From Psychrobacter arenosus (GTDB lineage Bacteria; Pseudomonadota; Gammaproteobacteria; Pseudomonadales; Moraxellaceae), in the NCBI RefSeq assembly GCF_904848165.1, contig NZ_LR884459.1:2914001-2978000 (forward strand): a stretch of DNA of 64,000 bases, written 5' to 3'. The position numbers were made by a program, and so were the translations under genes. The notes under the pieces are model-generated. The model saw only the letters and a list, made by a program, of their open reading frames with translations. It was not told where the DNA came from and did no database searches. This document shows positions 57,713 through 64,000 of this stretch, one piece after another (the first letter of the stretch is position 1; each line of letters starts with the position of its first letter).

Positions 57713-58813
57713 CTATCCAACGCTTGAGATCACCTTCCAACCTGGGGTGGTTTGATGACTGTCTTGATGCGCAAATAAAGGATGTGCCTTGGCTTCTTCT
57801 AGCGTCAAAACGGGTGTCACACACACATCGGCTGCAGCAAAGGCTTCAGTCCAATGGCTAAGCGGCTGACTAGCAAAGGTCTCTTTGACCTGTTTAGCGG
57901 CCTCTTTGCTGTCTGGCATATTCGGCATGACACCCAACTGCCAGTGCTTATTTTTCAGCTCAGGCAGACCCAACACCTCACATAGACCTTGCCAGAATTT
58001 TAGCTCTAGCGAGCCTACAGCTATATAGCGATCGTCTGATGTTTTGTACAGACGGTAACAAGGTAGTAGACCACCCAAGAAGTCATGCTGTGGGGGCGGA
58101 TTAGTGCCTGAGAAGCTCTTTACCAGATCTCCAGTAACTTTGGGCATCACCATATGATTGTACAAGCTGTGCGTCATGCTGATAGCAATATGACGGCCCT
58201 TGCCAGTACGCTGGGCGGCAAACATGGCAGCTAATAGCGCGATGACTGCGGTATCACTACCACCCGCTAAATCAGCAAACTGCATGTTCGGCATGGCTTG
58301 CTCGCCTTTTGCAGTCTTTAATTGATCTAGCACGCCACTCATCGCCATAAAGTTGATGTCGTGGCCGGCTTTATCTGCCCAGTCGTGGTTAATAGCCACA
58401 CTAGCGTCCGTACTGGCCGCTGCACCATACCCTAGGATAGATACGATGACTAACTTAGGATTCAGAGCGTGGAGCGTCTCAGCATCGAGGCCCATACCTT
58501 TCAGGACACCAGGGCGGAAGCTATCTAGCATAACGTCGGCATCTTTTAGGTGGTCTTTAATCGCTTGGATACCGGCGGGATCGCGAAAGTTCACTTTCTC
58601 AGTCGTTTTGCCATGGTTTAAGGCTTCGAATAGACCGCCTAAAGCACGGGCAGGATCGCCATTCTCAGGTTCAATCTTGACAATGTCTGCGCCCAAATCG
58701 GCTAGCAGACGTGTCGCAAAAGGGCCTGGTAGGTTACGAGACAAGTCTACGACTCGTAACCCTTCTAGACAATCCGCCATTAAATCAATGGTGGTATTGG
58801 CTGCATTAGGCAT
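57713..58813 (-). CDS. CaiB/Frc-family protein, alpha-methylacyl-CoA racemase-like
   Basis: A 366-residue family III CoA-transferase fold enzyme. LEGLRVVDLSRNLPGPFATR then LADLGADIVKIEPENGDPAR are the N-terminal CoA-binding blocks; QFADLAGGSDTAVIALLAAM holds the catalytic Asp. The Gly-rich YGAAAS and the C-terminal part fit racemases more than oxalyl transferases. The start at 58813 follows GAGGAG at 7 bases and overlaps the end of the upstream FadB/FadJ-type gene by 8 bases. It would interconvert 2-methyl-acyl-CoA epimers, which suggests that the cluster handles methyl-branched acyl chains. This is inference. Confidence 0.85.
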   Translation of the reverse strand: MPNAANTTIDLMADCLEGLRVVDLSRNLPGPFATRLLADLGADIVKIEPENGDPARALGGLFEALNHGKTTEKVNFRDPAGIQAIKDHLKDADVMLDSFRPGVLKGMGLDAETLHALNPKLVIVSILGYGAAASTDASVAINHDWADKAGHDINFMAMSGVLDQLKTAKGEQAMPNMQFADLAGGSDTAVIALLAAMFAAQRTGKGRHIAISMTHSLYNHMVMPKVTGDLVKSFSGTNPPPQHDFLGGLLPCYRLYKTSDDRYIAVGSLELKFWQGLCEVLGLPELKNKHWQLGVMPNMPDSKEAAKQVKETFASQPLSHWTEAFAAADVCVTPVLTLEEAKAHPLFAHQDSHQTTPGWKVISSVG

Positions 58814-60980
58814 CGACAAACTCCTCGCCTTTTTCGGCCATATCTACTAGGATTTGAGCAGGTGCAAAACGCTCACCGTATTTAGCGGCCAGTTCACGAC
58901 TGCGCTCAACGAAGTTCTTCACTCCATAGGCATTAATGAACTGTAGCGTACCACCTTGATGTGGCGCAAAACCCCACCCAAATATCGAGCCAATATTGGT
59001 ATCGGCTACCGAGCGCACAACGTTTTCTTCGGCACAGCGCGCAGACTCATTAGCCTGAACGAATAGGAGACGATCTATCAAGTCTTGTATTGGTGGCTGA
59101 TTCTCTAATGGTGGAAAGATATCACCTAGGCCCGACCATAGATGTTTTTTAGCATTTTCAGGATACTCGTAGAACCCTTTGCCTTCTTTACGGCCTAGGC
59201 GTTTTAATTCACCTCCCATCTTGTCGACAACGATGTCAGAAGGATGTGTAAGTGCTTCTTTGCCTTCATCGATTAAGTCTTGGTTAGTTTGGTCTCTTAC
59301 GTGCATAGTCAAGCCCAAAGACACTTCGTCTTGCAAAGCTAGTGGTGGCATTGGCATACCCGCTTTCATACCGGCAACTTCGATGGCACGTGGGGTGATG
59401 CCTTCGCCTAGCATAGCCATGCCTTCAGTCACATAAGTACCGAATACGCGTGAGGTATAGAAACCGCGGCTGTCATTGACCACAATTGGGGTTTTGCCAA
59501 TCTGCAGTACATAATCAAAGGACTTCGCTAAAGTTTCATCATCCGTCTCTTCACCCATGATGATTTCGACCAATGGCATTTTGTCAACTGGTGAGAAGAA
59601 ATGCAGGCCGATGAACTGGTTAGGACGCTGTGATACTTTCGCTAGTCCTGTGATCGGCAAGGTAGATGTGTTCGAAGCATAAATGGCTGTCGCTGGAATT
59701 ACCGCTTCAGCTTGCTTAGTACATTCCGCTTTAATCTCGCGATTTTCAAATACTGCTTCAATGATTAGATCACAGCCTTCGAGATCGTCATAGGATACGG
59801 TAGTTTTGATTTTGCCAAGCAGCGCTTCTTTTTTCTCTTTGGTAGAGCGACCACTGCTGACCGCTTTATCAAGCAATTTAGTCGAGTAGTCTTTGCCTTT
59901 TTCTGCAGACTCAATATTACGGTCCAGTAAGATTACTTCCATTCCGGCTTTGGCCGAAACATAAGCGATACCTGCGCCCATCATACCTGCGCCAAGGATA
60001 CCCACTTTTTTGGTTTTATATTGCGCAAAGCCTTCAGGACGCGACTGGCCTTTTTTGATTTTATTTAGCTGTACCCATAGAGTGCCGATCATATTGCGTG
60101 CTTCTTGTGACATGGCACAAGCGACGAAATAACGTGACTCTACTTTTAACGCGGTATCGATATCCAGCAAGCTGCCTTCAAATACACTAGACATAATGTG
60201 CTTGATGGCAGGATAGTTACCCTGTGACTTTTGATTGGCCATGGCCGGTGCAATAGACCAAACCTGTCCAATCTGTGGAGTCATACTGCCGCCGCCTGGG
60301 AACTTAAAGCCTTTTTTATCCCAAGGTTGTTGTACTTTAGGGTTAGCTTTAATCCATTCTTTAGCTTTGGCTAGCAAATCGTCCTTGTCAGTAGCGACGT
60401 CATCTATTAGACCGATATCTTTAGCGGCACTAGGGCGCAATTCTTTGCCTTGGGTCATCAGCTCTAAAGCTTTTTGGATACCGACCAAACGTGGTAGGCG
60501 CTGAGTACCGCCGCCGCCTGGTAGCAAGCCAATTTTTACTTCTGGCAGACCGAGCTTGGTCTTAGGAGAGTCAATAGCAATGCGATAATGGCAACCTAAC
60601 GCCACTTCTAGACCACCGCCAAGCGCTGTACCGGTCATAGCCGCTACGATAGGCTTGCCACAAGTTTCAAGCTTACGTAAGCTGCTCTTCATGTTTTCAA
60701 CCAGCTCAAAAGCTTGCTCAGCGGTCTCAATACTATTCATCGAGTCAATGTCAGCACCGACGATAAAGGTGTCTTTACCCGAGGTTAGGATTAGGCCTTT
60801 GGTTGAGTCATCAGCGACGAAAGCCTCTGCTAAAGTGGCGTAAGCTGGGTTAAAGTCAGGGCCTAGCACGTTCATTTTACGATCGGCTTGATCGATCGTT
60901 AGGGTAACGATGCCATCAGCGTCTTTTTCAGCACAGAAATTTGGTAGCGCGTTCATGGTAGCGCAAACATCAGTAGTCAT
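58806..60980 (-). CDS. FadB/FadJ-type multifunctional enoyl-CoA hydratase / 3-hydroxyacyl-CoA dehydrogenase (copy 1)
   Basis: A 724-residue paralogue of the enzyme at 52196. Crotonase motifs MTGTALGGGLEVALGCHYRI and LPEVKIGLLPGGGGTQRLPR, NAD site VGILGAGMMGAGIAYVSAKA, and GLHFFSPVDKMPLVEIIMGE are all present, so it should be active. AAGGAC precedes the ATG. Upstream by 86 bases is its thiolase partner; downstream it overlaps the CaiB/Frc gene. Confidence 0.94.
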   Translation of the reverse strand: MTTDVCATMNALPNFCAEKDADGIVTLTIDQADRKMNVLGPDFNPAYATLAEAFVADDSTKGLILTSGKDTFIVGADIDSMNSIETAEQAFELVENMKSSLRKLETCGKPIVAAMTGTALGGGLEVALGCHYRIAIDSPKTKLGLPEVKIGLLPGGGGTQRLPRLVGIQKALELMTQGKELRPSAAKDIGLIDDVATDKDDLLAKAKEWIKANPKVQQPWDKKGFKFPGGGSMTPQIGQVWSIAPAMANQKSQGNYPAIKHIMSSVFEGSLLDIDTALKVESRYFVACAMSQEARNMIGTLWVQLNKIKKGQSRPEGFAQYKTKKVGILGAGMMGAGIAYVSAKAGMEVILLDRNIESAEKGKDYSTKLLDKAVSSGRSTKEKKEALLGKIKTTVSYDDLEGCDLIIEAVFENREIKAECTKQAEAVIPATAIYASNTSTLPITGLAKVSQRPNQFIGLHFFSPVDKMPLVEIIMGEETDDETLAKSFDYVLQIGKTPIVVNDSRGFYTSRVFGTYVTEGMAMLGEGITPRAIEVAGMKAGMPMPPLALQDEVSLGLTMHVRDQTNQDLIDEGKEALTHPSDIVVDKMGGELKRLGRKEGKGFYEYPENAKKHLWSGLGDIFPPLENQPPIQDLIDRLLFVQANESARCAEENVVRSVADTNIGSIFGWGFAPHQGGTLQFINAYGVKNFVERSRELAAKYGERFAPAQILVDMAEKGEEFVDA

Positions 60981-61066
60981 GTTATGTCCTTATAAATTTA
61001 ATAATCAGTCAGTCTGGATATGGGAATGCATTTAAGCGGTCAATAGCGATTAGCAGCAATCAATAA

Positions 61067-62275
61067 TTAAAGACGCTCAATAATAGTCGCAACACCCATA
61101 CCAGCACCCACACAAAGAGTCGCTGCAGCGTATTTTAGGCCGCGACGCTCAAGCTCATCTAAAGCTGTCCCTAATAAGATGGCACCTGTAGCTCCTAACG
61201 GGTGTCCCATGGCGATAGCGCCACCATTGACATTGACTTTATCTAATGAGATGCCCAAATCTTTTGCCGTCTTCATTGGTACTACTGCAAAGGCTTCGTT
61301 AACTTCCCACAGGTCTATATCGTCTACCGTCAAACCCGCTTTATCTAGAGCTTTTTGTAGTGATGGAGTCGTACCAGTTAACATAATTGTTGGTTCGGAA
61401 CCGATCGCTGCAGCCATAGTAATCTTGGCACGGGGCTTTAAATCTGCTTTCTTACCTGCGGCTTCGCTACCTAGTAATAATAGAGCTGCGCCATCGACGA
61501 TACCTGAAGAGTTGCCCGCATGATGGATATGATCGACACTCTCTATGTCAGTGTATTTTCTTAAGACCACGTCATCAAAACCCAACTGACCAGGCATAGT
61601 GAAGGAAGGTTTTAACTTGCTTAAAGCTTCTACTGAGCTATCTGGACGTATAGTCTCATCATGATCTAGTATCGTCATGCCATTGATATCAGTGACTGGT
61701 ACGACTGACTTGTCAAAATAGCCTTGCTCCCAAGCATTCGCTGCGCGTTTGTGTGACTCGACAGCAAAACTATCAACGTCCTCACGGCTAAAACCTTCAA
61801 GCATAGCGAGAGCATCAGCACTAATACCTTGTGGGACAAAGTCAGTAGCATCGTTGACACGAGGATCCATGTACCAAGCCCCACCATCTGATCCCATTTT
61901 TACGCGGCTCATAGATTCAAGTCCGCCAGCGACTACCATATCTTCCATACCTGACATAATTTTAGCGGCGGCTAAATTGATCGACTCTAGCCCTGAACCA
62001 CAAAAGCGATTGAGCGTAACACCTGCCACTGTTTCGTCCCAGCCTGCATCGATGACTGCAACCCGAGCAATGTCAGAACCTTGCTCACTGACCGCACCTA
62101 CACAGCCTAATACCACATCATCAACTTGTGAAGTATCTAAATTATTACGCTCTTTTAGTGCTTTTAATAGGCCGCGAACGAGCCAAATAGGAGTGACTTG
62201 ATTTAATGCGCCGCCTGCTTTACCTTTACCGCGTGGCGTACGTACATAATCGTAGATATAAGCTGTCTCAGTCAT
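61067..62275 (-). CDS. Acetyl-CoA acyltransferase (thiolase, copy 1)
   Basis: A 402-residue thiolase with nucleophile Cys in [18 protein letters not shown], His in [18 protein letters not shown] and Cys in [22 protein letters not shown] precedes the ATG. Co-directional with the acyl-CoA dehydrogenase upstream (gap 101 bases) and the FadB/FadJ-type gene downstream. Same length as the copy at 54436, consistent with a duplicated thiolase-FadB block. Confidence 0.95.
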   Translation of the reverse strand: MTETAYIYDYVRTPRGKGKAGGALNQVTPIWLVRGLLKALKERNNLDTSQVDDVVLGCVGAVSEQGSDIARVAVIDAGWDETVAGVTLNRFCGSGLESINLAAAKIMSGMEDMVVAGGLESMSRVKMGSDGGAWYMDPRVNDATDFVPQGISADALAMLEGFSREDVDSFAVESHKRAANAWEQGYFDKSVVPVTDINGMTILDHDETIRPDSSVEALSKLKPSFTMPGQLGFDDVVLRKYTDIESVDHIHHAGNSSGIVDGAALLLLGSEAAGKKADLKPRAKITMAAAIGSEPTIMLTGTTPSLQKALDKAGLTVDDIDLWEVNEAFAVVPMKTAKDLGISLDKVNVNGGAIAMGHPLGATGAILLGTALDELERRGLKYAAATLCVGAGMGVATIIERL

Positions 62276-62376
62276 GAAAATCCCTTTCTATATTGATTGA
62301 ATTTTGAGTAAAGTTGAATGTTGAAGAGAAAGCTTTCTCTTCACGTTTAATTAACAAGATAAATTATGGTCGTCGT

Positions 62377-63528
62377 TTACATAAAGCGTGATGCAAGCTC
62401 TTTCATTATTTCATTAGTACCGCCGTAGATTTTTTGCACACGAGCATCAGCGTACAATCGCGCAATTGGGTACTCTTTCATATACCCATAACCACCGAAC
62501 AACTGTAAGCACTCATCTATAACATCGCACTGCTTCTGCGTAACGTAATATTTAATTAATGAGGCATGGGGTACAGATAGTTTATTTTCTAATAAGGCTT
62601 CGACAGCCGCATCACACATAGTTCGGCAAGCAAGATAGTCCGCATAGTTTTCTGCCATTTTGAAACGCGTATTTTGGAACTTCCAAATTGGCTTACCAAA
62701 GGCTTCGCGTTGTTTAACGTAGTCCAGAGTCAGTTCGATAGCTAAGCGCATTGCTCCTACACCAGTTAGTGCAATGATTAAACGCTCGCGTGGTAACTCT
62801 TGCATTAATTGGATAAAGCCCATGCCCTCTACCGTACCTAATAAATTCTTTTGAGGAACACGCATATTAGTAAAATGTAGCTCTGAAGTGTCTTGTGCAG
62901 ATAATCCAATCTTATTTAAGTTACGGCCTCTGCCAAATCCTTCTGTCTTATCAGTCTCAACGACTATAAGCGAAACTCCCTGAGCTCCTTTTGAGCGATC
63001 AGTTTTACACGCAATTACTACTAAATTAGCCAACTGTCCATTGGTAATAAAAGTCTTTGAACCATTAATAATGTAATCATCACCATCTTTCACTGCGTAT
63101 GTTTGAATATTTTGTAGATCCGAGCCTGTTCCTGGTTCAGTCATAGCGATAGCAGCGATGTACTCACCTGTTGCCATCTTAGACAACCATTCTTTCTTTT
63201 GTTCTTCAGTACCGTGGTGCAAGATATAAGGTGCAACGATACCCGAATGGATTAAACCACCAAACCCAGCTTGGTTTGCTTGAGATTGTGCATACAACAA
63301 CGCTGCTTCATGGCCGAAATTGCCACCGCCACCGCCATACTCTTCTGGCATAGAGGCACATAGAAAGCCCATCTCACCAGCTTCTTCCCAAGCAGAGCGA
63401 TCAACTAATCCATTCTCGCGCCACTTCTCGTCATATTTTTCCCAAGACTGAAACATTTTAAGAGCACTGCCGTAAACCATTTGGTGTTCTTCGCTCATCC
63501 ACTTAGGTTTGAAATGTTCGATACTCAT
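62377..63528 (-). CDS. Acyl-CoA dehydrogenase
   Basis: A 383-residue FAD enzyme catalysing the first step of beta-oxidation. IAMTEPGTGSDLQNIQT is the flavin/substrate motif, RERLIIALTGVGAMRLAIEL and QREAFGKPIWKFQNTRFKMA are the usual C-terminal helices, and IYGGTNEIMKELASRFM carries the terminal signature. It is the first gene of the minus-strand cluster and reads away from a regulator-like or unknown gene at 63842. Confidence 0.94.
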   Translation of the reverse strand: MSIEHFKPKWMSEEHQMVYGSALKMFQSWEKYDEKWRENGLVDRSAWEEAGEMGFLCASMPEEYGGGGGNFGHEAALLYAQSQANQAGFGGLIHSGIVAPYILHHGTEEQKKEWLSKMATGEYIAAIAMTEPGTGSDLQNIQTYAVKDGDDYIINGSKTFITNGQLANLVVIACKTDRSKGAQGVSLIVVETDKTEGFGRGRNLNKIGLSAQDTSELHFTNMRVPQKNLLGTVEGMGFIQLMQELPRERLIIALTGVGAMRLAIELTLDYVKQREAFGKPIWKFQNTRFKMAENYADYLACRTMCDAAVEALLENKLSVPHASLIKYYVTQKQCDVIDECLQLFGGYGYMKEYPIARLYADARVQKIYGGTNEIMKELASRFM

Positions 63529-63743
63529 GTGTTATTTCCTAAATCTTTAACTGTTTATTAAAAAGAAGTAACTATAAATGCGAGAATATATAAATATAAA
63601 ATATATAGTAATAGGTATTACCATAGAGAATAGATTTGTAAATACCGCTGCTATGTGACTTCACTGGTTGTATAGTAGGAGATTGAAACTATCTTTTCAA
63701 TGAATTAAAATACAATAGTAACGTTAATTACTATAAGTTATTA

Positions 63744-63762
63744 TTAATTAATTAATTAATTA
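63744..63762. repeat. (TTAA)n tetranucleotide repeat in a divergent promoter region
   Basis: Four full TTAA units and a partial fifth lie about midway in the 313-base gap between the acyl-CoA dehydrogenase start and the plus-strand gene at 63842. It is short; if copy number varies it could alter promoter spacing. The rest of 63529-63841 shows no gene. Confidence 0.6.
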
Positions 63763-63841
63763 GATAAACTAAATTAAAATCATAAATTTTTTTGCTAATT
63801 ATGAAAGTTCATAAAAGTAGAGATAAAGAGGCATTTTCATT

Positions 63842-64000
63842 ATGAAACATCAAGCCATTAATAAGCTTAAACATGACAAAGATACTTACGAGTTTTGTAG
63901 GGCGCATACAGAAAATGAAAATCCAGATATACCAATATTATCAAAAATGTGTAGTTCTACATTAGATGATATTGAGAAAGCAGTTATTGATTTATTTTCC
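63842..64000 (+). CDS. Unidentified gene, 5' part only
   Basis: An open frame of 53 codons running off the window: KHQAINKLKHDKDTYEFCRA, then ENPDIPILSKMCSSTLDDIE. AGAGG lies 11 bases before the ATG. The part seen matches no domain I can name. Divergent placement beside a fatty-acid operon would suit a regulator, but that is only context. Confidence 0.5.
   Translation, partial: MKHQAINKLKHDKDTYEFCRAHTENENPDIPILSKMCSSTLDDIEKAVIDLFS

Overview
The window looks like a chromosomal stretch of a Psychrobacter-like member of the Moraxellaceae. This is inferred from the AT-leaning gammaproteobacterial codon use, the bet gene set, the cdiB-cdiA-cdiI order with an Acinetobacter-type pretoxin motif (VDANNRQLHP), and the beta-oxidation cluster. 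No 16S or other marker is present, so the genus is an inference.

Layout. 1-2342: the end of an OmpR-type response regulator and its sensor kinase. 2462-9874 (minus strand): an NNP-type MFS transporter, then betT, betA and betB for choline uptake and oxidation to glycine betaine; betI is not adjacent. 10621-13341: tRNA-Val(GAC), then a small integrative-element head (Cro/CI-like repressor, excisionase-like HTH protein, tyrosine integrase, two small unknown genes). 13503-29861: a complete type I-C CRISPR-Cas locus (cas3, cas5, cas8c, cas7, cas4, cas1, cas2) and an array that I counted by hand at about 101 repeats. 29895-31031: IS630 remnants. 31178-43026: a contact-dependent inhibition locus (TpsB transporter, 3230-residue CdiA-like exoprotein, candidate immunity gene). 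43053-49043: an IS-riddled graveyard (three copies of one IS3 element, an IS256 fragment) holding two orphan toxin/immunity remnants. 49074-50707: three small exported proteins. 51165-52080: an IS5-family element. 52196-63528 (minus strand): a fatty-acid degradation cluster with duplicated thiolase and FadB/FadJ-type genes, an acyl-CoA synthetase, a CaiB/Frc-family protein and an acyl-CoA dehydrogenase.

The most interesting region is inside the cas operon. Three solitary CRISPR repeats lie outside the array, at 19608, 20187 and 21546. The last follows a 35-codon gene for a one-helix hydrophobic peptide (21434-21541). The spacer-like sequence after that repeat matches the promoter of the peptide gene: 11 of 11 seed bases and 16 of the first 17, with mismatches at positions 12 and 18, next to a TTC, the usual type I-C PAM. 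This is the architecture of a CRISPR-regulated toxin-antitoxin (CreTA) pair: Cascade loaded with the crRNA-like RNA would silence the small toxin, so loss of Cascade would be punished. The first solitary repeat has its own promoter, a spacer-like segment and a strong terminator, forming a stand-alone crRNA-like gene. The second sits inside a HigB/HigA-type toxin-antitoxin operon that is itself inserted between cas7 and cas4. The cas locus therefore seems to carry two or three addiction or self-regulation devices.

How the parts work together: cas5/cas8c/cas7 would form Cascade with Cas5 processing crRNA, cas3 would degrade targets, cas4/1/2 would add spacers, and the mini-CRISPR units would borrow Cascade for gene regulation. 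The bet genes give osmoprotection. The cdi locus mediates competition between neighbouring cells. The fad cluster would activate acyl chains, possibly including methyl-branched ones, and degrade them.
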